64,000 bases of DNA. It comes from Rhizobium leguminosarum (GTDB lineage Bacteria; Pseudomonadota; Alphaproteobacteria; Rhizobiales; Rhizobiaceae). A model generated the notes under the pieces. That model was not told the origin of the DNA and ran no database searches. It was given only the letters and a program-made list of their open reading frames with translations. The stretch's first letter is position 1. Each line of letters opens with the position of its first letter. This document shows positions 47,163 to 56,049 of this stretch, piece after piece. Location of the stretch: contig NZ_CP025012.1 in assembly GCF_002953715.1 (NCBI RefSeq), positions 1,860,001 through 1,924,000 of the forward strand, written 5' to 3'. Position numbers and translations under genes: made by a program.

Positions 47163-48704
47163 ATGAACCACAGCTCCGACATCCCGTCACCGGACGCGCT
47201 TGCAACGCCGTTCCTTTCGCTTTCCGGCGTTGGCAAGACCTATCCAGGCGTCATTGCGCTTGAGGGCCTGTCGATCGACATCATGCCGGGCGAGGTCATC
47301 GGCCTCGTCGGCGAGAACGGGGCCGGAAAATCGACGCTGATGAAGATTCTTGGCGGCGTGATCGCCCCCGACCGAGGCACGATCCTGCTCGACGGCGCAG
47401 AGCTTCGTTTCCTCACTGTGGAATCGAGCATCGCATCCGGCATCGCCTTTGTGCACCAAGAACTCAATCTCTTTGAGAATCTCGACGTTGCCGCCAATAT
47501 CTTCCTGGGCCGCGAACCGCTGAAGGCGGGGCCTTTCAAGCTCGTCGATCGCGATCGGCTGCGAGACATGGTGAAGCCGCTTTTGAAGCGGGTAGGGGCT
47601 CATTTTTCCACCGACACACCCGTAGCATCGCTTTCCCTTGCCGAGCAGCAGATGGTGGAAATCGCCAAGGCGCTGTCCATCAACGCTAGGCTCGTCATCT
47701 TCGACGAACCCACGTCCAGCCTGCCGCTGGCCGAAACCGAGCGGCTCCTGAGCATTATCAAATCGCTGAAAGCAGATGGCATCAGCGTAATTTTCATCTC
47801 GCATCGCCTCCACGAGGTCGAGCGCGTCGCGGACCGGGTCGTAGTCCTGCGCGACGGCACGCTTGTGGGCACGCTCGCCAAGAAAGACATCGGCCACGAC
47901 CAGATGGTCAAGCTGATGATCGGACGGGTGCTTGCTGCCCGGACCGCAAAACCGCAGCGCTCGCCCGGCTCGGTTGCGCTGAAGGCAAGCGGCGTGCGCA
48001 CCGAGGCCTATCCCGGCCGTCCGGTTGATCTGGAAATCCGGTATGGAGAAATCATGGGGCTTGCAGGGCTCGTTGGGTCGGGCCGCACAGAGCTTGCAAA
48101 AGTACTCTTCGGCATCGACCGAAGCTATGGCGGAGCCATTCTGCAGGATGGGCGGCAAATTGCGGTCAGGTCTGCCCGGGACGCCGTCGCTCGTGGCATT
48201 TTCCTGGTGCCGGAGGATCGCAAGCGCAACGGCATTCTTCTTGATCTCCCGATCGCCCAGAACATAACCCTTGCCGATCTCCCCAAGCTTTCCAGCCGCT
48301 TCATGCTCTCCGCTGAGCGGGAGAGGGCGGCGGCCGAAAAGCAGCGCGTTCGCCTTGGTATCAAGGCGCCCTCCGTTTCGACGCGAACCGGCACTTTGTC
48401 CGGCGGCAACCAGCAGAAGGTGGTGCTTGCCAAATGGTTGTCGATGAGCCCGAGGGTGATGATCTTCGACGAGCCGACGCGCGGCATCGATATCGGCGCG
48501 AAGAACGAGATCTACGGCCTGATGCGAGCGCTTGCCGATGCCGGAGTGGCGATCCTGATGATCTCCAGCGACATGGAAGAGGTGATCGGCGTTTCTGACC
48601 GCATCGCCGTCATGCATGAGGGCCAGATCGCCGGCATATTGGAAGAGGACGAAATCAGCCAGGAAAGCGTCCTTTTGCTTGCTGTCGGCAAAAGGGTAAA
48701 ATAG
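47163..48704 (+). CDS. ribose-type ABC transporter ATP-binding protein, double domain
   Basis: A 513-aa fusion of two ABC domains, typical of RbsA/MglA: the first has Walker A GENGAGKST and the second a degenerate P-loop (GLVGSGRTEL) with a good signature LSGGNQQKVVLAKWL. LFDEPTRGIDIGAKNEIY closes the second. The start is taken at MNHSSDIPSPDALATPF; the reading frame extends back over the preceding gene's end. It follows the binding protein by 79 bp and precedes the permease by 42 bp. Confidence 0.93.
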   Translation: MNHSSDIPSPDALATPFLSLSGVGKTYPGVIALEGLSIDIMPGEVIGLVGENGAGKSTLMKILGGVIAPDRGTILLDGAELRFLTVESSIASGIAFVHQELNLFENLDVAANIFLGREPLKAGPFKLVDRDRLRDMVKPLLKRVGAHFSTDTPVASLSLAEQQMVEIAKALSINARLVIFDEPTSSLPLAETERLLSIIKSLKADGISVIFISHRLHEVERVADRVVVLRDGTLVGTLAKKDIGHDQMVKLMIGRVLAARTAKPQRSPGSVALKASGVRTEAYPGRPVDLEIRYGEIMGLAGLVGSGRTELAKVLFGIDRSYGGAILQDGRQIAVRSARDAVARGIFLVPEDRKRNGILLDLPIAQNITLADLPKLSSRFMLSAERERAAAEKQRVRLGIKAPSVSTRTGTLSGGNQQKVVLAKWLSMSPRVMIFDEPTRGIDIGAKNEIYGLMRALADAGVAILMISSDMEEVIGVSDRIAVMHEGQIAGILEEDEISQESVLLLAVGKRVK

Positions 48705-48746
48705 CGGCTGCGGCCAATATAAATAAGTATCGGGGATGGATCTCGA

Positions 48747-49772
48747 ATGATCAAAAAAGATCTCGGACTGCTGCTTTTGATCGTCGTCGTCGGCATCGTC
48801 GTCGCCATCATCAATCCGCGCTTCCTGCTGCCGATCAACCTGGCCAACACTGCCAACCTGATCGGCCTGTTCGGCATCCTGTCGATCGGCCAAGCCTTTG
48901 TCATCATTACCGGCGGTATCGAGCTTTCCGTGGGCTCGCTCGTAGCACTTCTCGGCGTGCTCTTCGTCGATTTCATCGCGGTCCAGGATATGTCATGGAT
49001 GCTGGCGCTGCCGTTCATTCTCGCGCTCGGCGCGGTTATAGGTGCCGTCCACGGCTGGCTGATCACCCGGCTCAACCTGCAGCCCTTCGTCGTCACCCTC
49101 TGCGGCCTCCTGATTTATCGTGGGGCAGCACGCTTCTATACGGCCGACGGAACGGCGGGCTTTGCTTTCGGCCAAAATTTCCCCGACCTCGAATTCCTGA
49201 CCGCTGGGCGGTTTTACGGCGTTCCCAACACCTTCATCGCACTCGTCATCATTGCCGTGGTCATGTGGATCATGCTGCATCGCTCTGTCTTCGGGCGTTA
49301 TCTTTACGCGATCGGGAAGAACGAGGAGGCGGCCCGCTATTCCGGTATCCGTACCGGCCGCATGGTCATGTCGGCCTATGTCATCTGCGGGCTGCTTACG
49401 GCACTTTCGGCGATTTATTTTGCCATGTACACGCGCTCGATCTCGCCGGCGAGCCATGGCCAGTTCTACGAACTCTACGCGATTGCCGCTGCCGTACTCG
49501 GCGGTTTTTCGCTCCGCGGCGGCGAGGGGTCGATCGTCGGCGTCGTGCTGGGAACGGTCCTGCTCCAGGAGTTGCAGAATCTCGTGAATCTACTGGGTAT
49601 ACCCTCGTCGTTGAATTTCGCTGTCATGGGGGGCGTGATCCTCATCGGCGTCCTGATCGACCAACAATGGCACGCGATCCGCGCAAAGCGCCGCCTTGTC
49701 TTTGCCGCCCGGCAGACCGAAACCCGTCTTTCGAACGAAGGCAGTTTGCCAGTCGTTGCCAATCAGGACTAG
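48747..49772 (+). CDS. ribose-type ABC transporter permease
   Basis: A 341-aa RbsC-family permease with about 8-10 membrane helices; GQAFVIITGGIELSVGSLVA and AVLGGFSLRGGEGSIVGVVL are the two diagnostic motifs. Only one permease gene is present, so it should homodimerise. It closes the operon; beyond it come IS fragments, so any further catabolic genes of the locus may have been lost. Confidence 0.93.
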   Translation: MIKKDLGLLLLIVVVGIVVAIINPRFLLPINLANTANLIGLFGILSIGQAFVIITGGIELSVGSLVALLGVLFVDFIAVQDMSWMLALPFILALGAVIGAVHGWLITRLNLQPFVVTLCGLLIYRGAARFYTADGTAGFAFGQNFPDLEFLTAGRFYGVPNTFIALVIIAVVMWIMLHRSVFGRYLYAIGKNEEAARYSGIRTGRMVMSAYVICGLLTALSAIYFAMYTRSISPASHGQFYELYAIAAAVLGGFSLRGGEGSIVGVVLGTVLLQELQNLVNLLGIPSSLNFAVMGGVILIGVLIDQQWHAIRAKRRLVFAARQTETRLSNEGSLPVVANQD

Positions 49773-50031
49773 GTCAGTGGATGTGGGGCGGCCACGCGTA
49801 TCGTGACCTTGCCCCGTTGAAATAATCCGTTTCAGGAGGGCAGCATTCAGCCAGCTTCCGCTGAACTCACGGAAGAACGTTAGGCTATACCGTCCACGTT
49901 TCTGGGCGATAACCTCGACATTGACGCCGGCCGTCCGCCAGCGAGCGATCTTGCGGCGTTCAGACCCGGGGAGTGTGACATTCTAACTTTGCAGAAACAG
50001 GACACTTCAACTTTGCGGTGGAGAATCTACG
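49773..50031. other. insertion-sequence debris, possible IS21-type end
   Basis: No intact gene. 49975-50018 carries two imperfect repeats, ACATTCTAACTTTGC and ACACTTCAACTTTGC, of the kind that occur at the ends of IS21-family elements. The reverse strand upstream shows a short open stretch (KIARWRTAGVNVEVIAQKRG) of unknown origin, possibly transposase-related. Confidence 0.45.
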
Positions 50032-51118
50032 CCAAGTGCAACATGGGCGTGTGAAGGGTAGGGGATTAGCCGCATTCACGCAAATGCGCCATGAAGACCT
50101 CCGCCGGTGTTTTGTAGCCCAAGCACTTTCTTGGGAGCGAATTCAGGTGATGGGCGAGGTCGACGAGCTGCTGCTGAGCGACGTTGGACAAATCCGTATC
50201 GCCTGGCATGAAGCGTCGAATGCGCTTGTTGGTGTTCTCGACAGCGCCTTTTTGCCAGGGCGAATTGGGATCGCAGAACCAGCTTCTGGCGCCGATCCCA
50301 TCTTCCAAAGCCCTAAAGCCGCGAAACTCGGTACCGCGGTCGAAGGTGAAACTCTGGCGGGCGAAGGCCGGCAAAGGTGCGAACGCATCGATGATCTTGT
50401 CAATGATTGGCCGCGAGTGCCGGCTGCGGTTCTTGATCATCACGGTATAGCGGCTCTTGCGCTCGACGAGCGAGGTGACGTTGGTCTCTCCGAGTTCACG
50501 CCGGAAGATCAGGAGATCGCCCTCCCAATGCCCGAACTGTGATCGATCATCAATAAAATCAGGGCGTTGGGAGATTCTGCAGTCAAGCGGGATCAAGCCG
50601 TCGCGTGACTTGCGTGCGCCGCGGCGCCGGCGCCTGCGACGTCGTTCCGGCAGGTGCTGATACAGCCCGAGCGGATAGTCTTCCTTGCAATAGATGAAGC
50701 GATAGATCGTTTCCGGGCAAATACGGACGGGGCTGACGCCATCTGCGAGAAGCCGGCCAGCGATCTGCTCGGGTGACCAACGCGCCTTCAGCCGGTCGAT
50801 GACGAGGTCGCGCAGATGCGGATGGCGTCTGAGTTTGCGCAACCGTCGTCGGCGCTCCTTGCTCATGTCGTTGGCGATACCGCTGTAATAGCCGCTATAT
50901 TCCGGAAAGTCGTGATCCTGGAACGTATTGCGCTTAAGCTCGCGATAGATCGTCGAGCGATGACGGCCGAGCTGGTGGGCAATCTCCGAGACGGGAACCT
51001 TGCGTTCTCTGAGGTGAAATAGGCGTCTGCGGTCAGGCAAGGTGAGCTGCGAATAGCAAAGGGACATGCATATATCTCCAAGGCGAAGCCATTGTTTTTA
51101 TAAGCATGTCGCACTTGG
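50032..51118 (-). mobile_element. IS30-family insertion sequence
   Basis: A transposase gene flanked by inverted ends CCAAGTGCAACATG (50032-50045) and CATGTCGCACTTGG (51105-51118), 13 of 14 matching. No target duplication was seen. The element is about 1.09 kb, normal for IS30. It lies beside older IS debris. Confidence 0.75.
50066..51067 (-). CDS. IS30 family transposase
   Basis: A 333-aa DDE transposase: an N-terminal HTH (VPVSEIAHQLGRHRSTIYRE), IS30-type ARWSPEQIAGRLLADG and PETIYRFIY motifs, and the catalytic residues in FGHWEGDLLIF (Asp), TFDRGTEF (Asp) and PWQKGAVENTNKRIR (Glu). The frame is intact and the inverted ends are present, so the element could be active. Confidence 0.94.
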   Translation of the reverse strand: MSLCYSQLTLPDRRRLFHLRERKVPVSEIAHQLGRHRSTIYRELKRNTFQDHDFPEYSGYYSGIANDMSKERRRRLRKLRRHPHLRDLVIDRLKARWSPEQIAGRLLADGVSPVRICPETIYRFIYCKEDYPLGLYQHLPERRRRRRRRGARKSRDGLIPLDCRISQRPDFIDDRSQFGHWEGDLLIFRRELGETNVTSLVERKSRYTVMIKNRSRHSRPIIDKIIDAFAPLPAFARQSFTFDRGTEFRGFRALEDGIGARSWFCDPNSPWQKGAVENTNKRIRRFMPGDTDLSNVAQQQLVDLAHHLNSLPRKCLGYKTPAEVFMAHLRECG

Positions 51119-51440
51119 AAATAGAATGTACCCCGCTACATGCATGTATCGCATAAGATAGATTATGGAACAAGAAGATGCCGTTTAATTACAATGGCAT
51201 ACCTTCGTCATCCATCTCATGGGCCCACTCTTTTAAGATCGGCCGCTCGAATTTGCGTCTTGACGATCCAGCACATCGACGAGTTCACCTGCGGACGTGC
51301 CCTCATGGAACAGCTGATCCCAGCCAACAGACTCTTTCGAAACCTGTGTCTCGGACGACGAGCGCTTGGCGAAAACGTCCGGGTCGAATGTGTTGCCTTG
51401 ACGGGATCCGCCGAAAAGCTCGCCTGTCCGTTCACCGTTG
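51119..51440. other. intergenic region between IS30 and the mechanosensitive channel gene
   Basis: No convincing gene in 322 bp. The segment nearest the IS is AT-richer (ATGCATGTATCGCATAAGAT). A short reverse-strand open frame here (DPDVFAKRSSSETQVSK) has protein-like residues but no start or ribosome site, and is not called. No terminator of the channel gene was identified. Confidence 0.4.
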
Positions 51441-53591
51441 CTATTCCTCAAGTGTCGAGATGACTTTCGATGGTCTTTGCAGCTCCGAGGCGGCTGCAGT
51501 TGCCGCGGCATCGGCGGGACCGCCGGAAACATGAACCGTCGGCGTTGCAAACTGGATGCCTTTTTCCGCGAATGTCTTCTTGAGCATGGCGAGCGCCTTT
51601 CGGCGAACGCCGAACTGTTCGCCGGGTTTCGTCATGAACTTCAGCCGAATCTGCACGCCGTAGTCCGCCATCTGCTCGATCCCTTGCATTTTCAAAGGCT
51701 CGATGATGTTAGGCCCGAGTTCGGCATCCTCCAGAAGCTCAACGCCGATGCGCTTGATGGTCTTGCGGACCTCCTCAAGATCGCTGTCATAGTTCAGGGT
51801 GAGCGTAATGATATCGATGACCCAGTCACGGCTGAGGTTTTGCACCGCGCCGAGTTCACCGAAGGGAACGATGGTGACCGGACCGCGATGGTGTCTTAAG
51901 CGGATCGATCGCAGCGAGAAACCTTCGACCGTCCCTTTATATTTTGCCGCCTGGATGTATTCGCCGATGCGAAAGGCATCGTCGAACAGATAGAAGACGC
52001 CGGAGATGATGTCCTTGACGAGTGTTTGGGCACCGAAGCCGACGGCTATGCCGACGACACCAGCGCCCGCCAGCAGCGGTCCGATCTGAATGCCAACGGC
52101 ATCCAGGATCATCAGGAAGCCGACGGCGCCGATCGCCAGGAACAGTACATTGCGAAGAATGGGAAGGAGGGTATTCAACCGCTGACGCCGGCGCGCGTCG
52201 GGTCCCTCCTGATGTCCCGCCTGCACGCTTCGCGACGCCATCGCCATCTGACTGTCGATCAGAGTGCTTGCGAGCTTCCAGATAACATCGGTCACCAGCA
52301 GCACGATAACGATGCGGATTCCTGCGCGGATCAAACGCGTGGTCACCGTTTCGGCCGCGGCAAGATCACTGAGATTGACATTCCACGCACGGGCAATGAG
52401 CAGCGCAGCGACCACGATGAGGCCGTTGCGCAGCGTTTGCATGATGACAACGGACCATCCAACGATGGCCGGATCATCGACCGCCTGCCCCTCCCCGGAT
52501 TGAATAATGCGGCGAATGATATCATGAGCCACCGAAACGGTAAGCGGCAGAAGCGTGATGACGACTACTGTCCAGAATGCCCCGCGGAGACCGGAAACCC
52601 ATAACAGCCACGATAGCAGGATGCTCGCGCTGAAGCCGACACAGACCAGCCGGCTCACGGGCGGCCCGTCGGAACGAAAGTGCCGCAGCCAGATCATAAC
52701 GATCAAAGCGATTGAAACGACACCAAGCCATGCTGCGGTAAAGAGATCGGCCAAGATGGGTGAAGCCCGGATCGTCCCGATCACTTCGATGGTGGCCCAG
52801 CCAGCCGCCAGCACTGCGACGATTCCGAGGAGCCAGTAGTACCAGAACCAGGCAAGCGAGGTGACAAGCGTCAGAAGCCGCATATGCGGCAGGCGGGCGC
52901 CTGGCGCGATGACAATACGGCCCACGAGCACACCAAGGCGCACCATGAGCGCGGCCGATAGTAGGATGAGCGCGATATCGCGAAACACGGCAGGCCATGG
53001 AAAGAGGATAAACGCGCCGAGACTTCCAATCAGGTAACCGACCAACGCGAGAAGACCCATTGAAAGCCGGGCGGCGTGGAGCTTGATCCGTTGCCGGACG
53101 GTGCCGGCGGGCGCATTCAGCACAAAATGGAGCAGCCCTCGCCCCGACCACCAGGCAAGGCGCTGCGCAACGAACCCGCCTGCGACGAAGAGTATGACCG
53201 CCAAGATCAGGCCGACAGGTTCGATACGATCATCCGTTTGGAAGACCTGGATCGCCGATTGGATCTGCCCGGGAAGGGTCGGAACGGCATCGACGAGTGT
53301 GAGCAACCTCTGGCGCAAATCCTGTAGCGACGTGGCAATCGACGTCGGTGCCGCCTCTTGCGAGACTGCTACCGGCTGCGCCGTTTCCTGATTGCCGGGG
53401 ACGATCCGATCGACCAGCGCTCGTCCGGAATCATCATTCGGCAATTCGATAATAACCCGGATCGGCGCAGAGGAATTGGTCGGCTCAGCCGCCGAGGCGG
53501 GGTTTGCACTCGCGAGCAGAAGCGTTGAAAATACCACCGTCAGGAATGCGCACACTCTGCGGAGGGGATGACGGTCGTCGTTGATGCGCAT
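51441..53591 (-). CDS. large MscS-family mechanosensitive channel with periplasmic domain
   Basis: A 716-aa protein with signal peptide (ANPASA-AE), a periplasmic segment of about 100 residues, then eight to ten helices and the MscS core: the pore-lining GLLAGAGVVGIAVGFGAQTL and VKDIISGVFYLFDDAFRIGEYI, followed by the beta domain (VTIVPFGELGAVQNLSRDW). It releases solutes on osmotic downshift; long N-terminal versions (MscK/YnaI types) often have regulatory roles. The gene stands alone between the IS30 element and a palindromic repeat. Confidence 0.92.
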   Translation of the reverse strand: MRINDDRHPLRRVCAFLTVVFSTLLLASANPASAAEPTNSSAPIRVIIELPNDDSGRALVDRIVPGNQETAQPVAVSQEAAPTSIATSLQDLRQRLLTLVDAVPTLPGQIQSAIQVFQTDDRIEPVGLILAVILFVAGGFVAQRLAWWSGRGLLHFVLNAPAGTVRQRIKLHAARLSMGLLALVGYLIGSLGAFILFPWPAVFRDIALILLSAALMVRLGVLVGRIVIAPGARLPHMRLLTLVTSLAWFWYYWLLGIVAVLAAGWATIEVIGTIRASPILADLFTAAWLGVVSIALIVMIWLRHFRSDGPPVSRLVCVGFSASILLSWLLWVSGLRGAFWTVVVITLLPLTVSVAHDIIRRIIQSGEGQAVDDPAIVGWSVVIMQTLRNGLIVVAALLIARAWNVNLSDLAAAETVTTRLIRAGIRIVIVLLVTDVIWKLASTLIDSQMAMASRSVQAGHQEGPDARRRQRLNTLLPILRNVLFLAIGAVGFLMILDAVGIQIGPLLAGAGVVGIAVGFGAQTLVKDIISGVFYLFDDAFRIGEYIQAAKYKGTVEGFSLRSIRLRHHRGPVTIVPFGELGAVQNLSRDWVIDIITLTLNYDSDLEEVRKTIKRIGVELLEDAELGPNIIEPLKMQGIEQMADYGVQIRLKFMTKPGEQFGVRRKALAMLKKTFAEKGIQFATPTVHVSGGPADAAATAAASELQRPSKVISTLEE

Positions 53592-53730
53592 GTAGCCGTG
53601 GTCCCCACGACGGTGTCGTCGCTTTTGCTGGGTTGGTCGAAACTTCGGACTTTGTGAAGCGTTGCACGACCAACGTCAATCGACGAACCGGTCTTGGGGA
53701 CGCTGACTGCGAACCAAAGGCCAGGCGGCG

Positions 53731-53836
53731 CTAGAGCATTTCCGTTTTTCTTCGAATCACGGAAATGCTCTATCTCTTTGTTTTCACGCAATTCCGGACG
53801 CAAAACCGCTACGCACTTTTGCTGGAATTGCTCTAA
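53731..53836. repeat. mosaic palindromic repeat, type C
   Basis: Hairpin CTAGAGCATTTCCGT... pairing with ACGGAAATGCTCTA, then a second module GCAATTCCGG...GGAATTGC. Its right edge supplies the stop codon of the epoxide hydrolase gene (TAG, complement of 53833-53835). Confidence 0.7.
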
Positions 53837-55143
53837 GACCGCAAGCTTCTGAAGGCCTCCCTGATCTCCTGACTGAAGAGTTCTGGCTCCTCCCAGGCGG
53901 CGAAGTGACCGCCTTTGGAGGCGCGATTGTAGTAGATGAGTGTCGGATAGGCCTTCGACAGCCAGTGCCTTGGCGGCTTGTAGACCTCGCCGGGGAACAC
54001 TGTGACCGCGACCGGTACTTTGACGGCCGTGAGCTTGGCGCCCGACATGACGTTTTCCCAATAGATCCGACCACTCGAGGGGCCGGTGTTCGTCAGCCAA
54101 TACAGTGTGATGTTGTCGAGGATCGCATCCTTGCCAAGAGCCTGTTCGGGATCGCCGCGTGTATACACCCAGTCGGCGATCTTGTCGTAAAGCCAGGCGG
54201 CGAGGCCGACTGGAGAATCCGCAATACCGTAGCCGACCGTCTCCGGCCGTGTACTCATGATCGCTGCGTAGCCGAAGCCGTTGTTGAGGAAGTCCCGGGC
54301 CTCGTCGAAGACGACCTTCTCATCCTGAGACAAGCTATCCGGAGCCGGCCCTCCATTTTTGAGAGCCTGCGCTGCGTCCGCTGGAAACGTCGTGGCACGC
54401 TCGACCCTGTTGACGTGGATCGCGAGTAGCCCATCGGGCGCCTGGCGACCCAAAGCGTCGCTGATGATCGCGCCCCAGTCGCCGCCTTGCGAGACATAGC
54501 GATCATAGTTCAGTCGCTTCATCAGCACGTGCCAGGCAGCCGCTATCCGCTGGGGGTTCCAACCTGTTGCTGGTGGTTTCCCGGAGAAACCGAATCCTGG
54601 AATCGAAGGGATCACCAGATGGAAGGCATCATCAGCCCTGCCGCCATGCGCCGTCGGATCCGTGAGCGGCCCGATGACATTAAGCAGCTCGAAGACCGAA
54701 CCTGGCCAGCCGTGAGTCATGATCAGCGGCAGCGCGTTTTCATGACGGGAGCGGACATGGATGAAATGGATGTCCAGTCCATCGATATTGGTGAGAAACT
54801 GCGGAAAACTGTTCAGCCTGCTCTCTGCCTTCCGCCAGTCATAGAACGACTGCCAGTAGCGCACCAGCTCCTTCAGCCTGTCGGGCTGCACGCCCTGCGA
54901 ACGATCCATGACGGTTTCGCCGTCGGGCCACCGGGTCTCGTCAAGCCGCCGCCTGAGATCTGTAAGCGCCGCGTCGGAGATATCGGCCTTGAACGGTCGG
55001 ATTTCCCCGGAGGCGGTGACGACGACATCAGCGGCGTCGGACACGCGTCGAAGAAGAACGGCGGATATGCCGGCCGCCGCACTGCCCACCAGCAGCGAGC
55101 GTCGCGATAGATCCCCGCGTTTCAAGGAGTTCAGCAGCGCCAT
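53833..55143 (-). CDS. exported epoxide hydrolase family protein
   Basis: A 436-aa protein with a twin-arginine-type signal (SRRSLLVGSAAAGISA) and an epoxide-hydrolase N-terminal domain (IRPFKADISDAALTDLRRRL). Oxyanion motif THGWPGS, nucleophile Asp222 in SQGGDWGAIIS, and an N-terminal-domain-type active site fit EHN-family epoxide hydrolases, which open epoxides to diols. The C-terminal His is in KGGHFAAWEEP. Its start overlaps a 34-codon signal-peptide-like ORF (55131-55235). Tat export would place the folded enzyme in the periplasm. Confidence 0.88.
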   Translation of the reverse strand: MALLNSLKRGDLSRRSLLVGSAAAGISAVLLRRVSDAADVVVTASGEIRPFKADISDAALTDLRRRLDETRWPDGETVMDRSQGVQPDRLKELVRYWQSFYDWRKAESRLNSFPQFLTNIDGLDIHFIHVRSRHENALPLIMTHGWPGSVFELLNVIGPLTDPTAHGGRADDAFHLVIPSIPGFGFSGKPPATGWNPQRIAAAWHVLMKRLNYDRYVSQGGDWGAIISDALGRQAPDGLLAIHVNRVERATTFPADAAQALKNGGPAPDSLSQDEKVVFDEARDFLNNGFGYAAIMSTRPETVGYGIADSPVGLAAWLYDKIADWVYTRGDPEQALGKDAILDNITLYWLTNTGPSSGRIYWENVMSGAKLTAVKVPVAVTVFPGEVYKPPRHWLSKAYPTLIYYNRASKGGHFAAWEEPELFSQEIREAFRSLRS

Positions 55144-55235
55144 GATACGTGTCCTTTCATGACCTCGGCGGCGGCGCTCTGGATCGACAGAAGGCTTGCG
55201 GCCAGAGCTGATATAATGAGGTGGTTCAATGTCAC
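55131..55235 (-). CDS. 34-codon signal-peptide-like mini-ORF
   Basis: GTG start 6 bases after an AGGAAGG ribosome site; the product MTLNHLIISALAASLLSIQS...AAA-EV is a complete signal peptide with only about ten residues after the cleavage site. It overlaps the epoxide hydrolase start out of frame, so it may be a translational leader for that gene or the stub of a deleted secreted protein. Confidence 0.4.
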   Translation of the reverse strand: MTLNHLIISALAASLLSIQSAAAEVMKGHVSWRC

Positions 55236-55302
55236 GACACTATCCTTCCTGGGGTGCTGGGGAGGGAACCGATGGCCCTGCCCCGCCTCAATGCCGAAAA
55301 CG

Positions 55303-55746
55303 TCAGGCCGCGTCCGCGCCGGAACGAAAGATCAGAAACTTGTTGCCTTCGGGATCTCGAAAATAGGCACAGTAAGGACCCGTGCCGTTCTCGCCACGTG
55401 GACCAGGAGCCCCTTCGTCCGAGCCACCTGCTGCCAATGCCGTTGCATGGGCTTCGTCGACCTTGGAACGGGACGGAGCTTCGAAAGCAATCATTCCACC
55501 GTTGCCGACGGTGGCAGGGCGGCCATCGAACGGCTTGATGATGCCGAATTCGAGCGTGCGATGACCGTAGTAGATGGCTCGGTTGGGCTGGACGAGGACT
55601 CGTCCGATCCCGAACACGGCCAGAAGCTTGTCGTAGAATACCGACGCGGCATCCAGATCATTCGTGCCGACAGTGGCGTGGCCCGGGAGGCTGCGGACCT
55701 TGTCGGGGGCGGCCGCAACTTGTCTGCTTTGGGTAATGTCGTTCAT
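55303..55746 (-). CDS. VOC family (glyoxalase/bleomycin-resistance-like) protein
   Basis: A 147-aa VOC-fold protein: GHATVGTNDLDAASVFYDKL opens the first module and GPYCAYFRDPEGNKFLIFR the second, with candidate metal ligands His and Glu in these motifs. Such proteins are lyases, dioxygenases or isomerases. It shares its direction with the epoxide hydrolase 68 bp downstream of the mini-ORF; a two- or three-gene operon is plausible. It diverges from the hydrolase at 56050. Confidence 0.85.
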   Translation of the reverse strand: MNDITQSRQVAAAPDKVRSLPGHATVGTNDLDAASVFYDKLLAVFGIGRVLVQPNRAIYYGHRTLEFGIIKPFDGRPATVGNGGMIAFEAPSRSKVDEAHATALAAGGSDEGAPGPRGENGTGPYCAYFRDPEGNKFLIFRSGADAA

Positions 55747-55874
55747 ATCAGTTCTTCCTTATATTGTCGCGGCCGACGCTCTGCCTTCCGCACACAAACG
55801 CCAACGAGCTGTCTCAAATCGGCGGCTGGTGGATATTTGGGCGGGTCGACGGCCGACCGGCACCTTGGGAAATT

Positions 55875-55889
55875 GAGAGGCACCCTCTC
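55875..55889. promoter_or_regulatory. palindromic operator candidate, copy 1
   Basis: GAGAGG-CAC-CCTCTC: perfect 6-bp arms, 3-base spacer. An identical-arm copy lies 62 bp away at 55937-55951, close to six helical turns. Both are between the VOC and hydrolase genes. Confidence 0.6.
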
Positions 55890-55936
55890 GTTCAGCTGTC
55901 AGTCTTGGGCAGCCGGGTTGCAGCGCTGCCGCCGTA

Positions 55937-55951
55937 GAGAGGGTTCCTCTC
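55937..55951. promoter_or_regulatory. palindromic operator candidate, copy 2
   Basis: GAGAGG-GTT-CCTCTC, same arms as 55875-55889 with a different spacer. It is about 100 bp before the hydrolase start at 56050. The rest of the 303-bp gap 55747-56049 shows no gene. Confidence 0.6.
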
Positions 55952-56049
55952 ACTTTCTCCGGCTACTGCGAGCTGACGCCATGCTCAATTATGTCAGCAG
56001 ACAGCCGGCTTTTGGGCTTTGGCTGACCGCCGTTCAGAAAGGACATCCT

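Noticed and set aside
51233..51550. reverse-strand open frame after the MscS gene
   Set aside because: Starts inside the MscS coding sequence out of frame and has no ribosome site.
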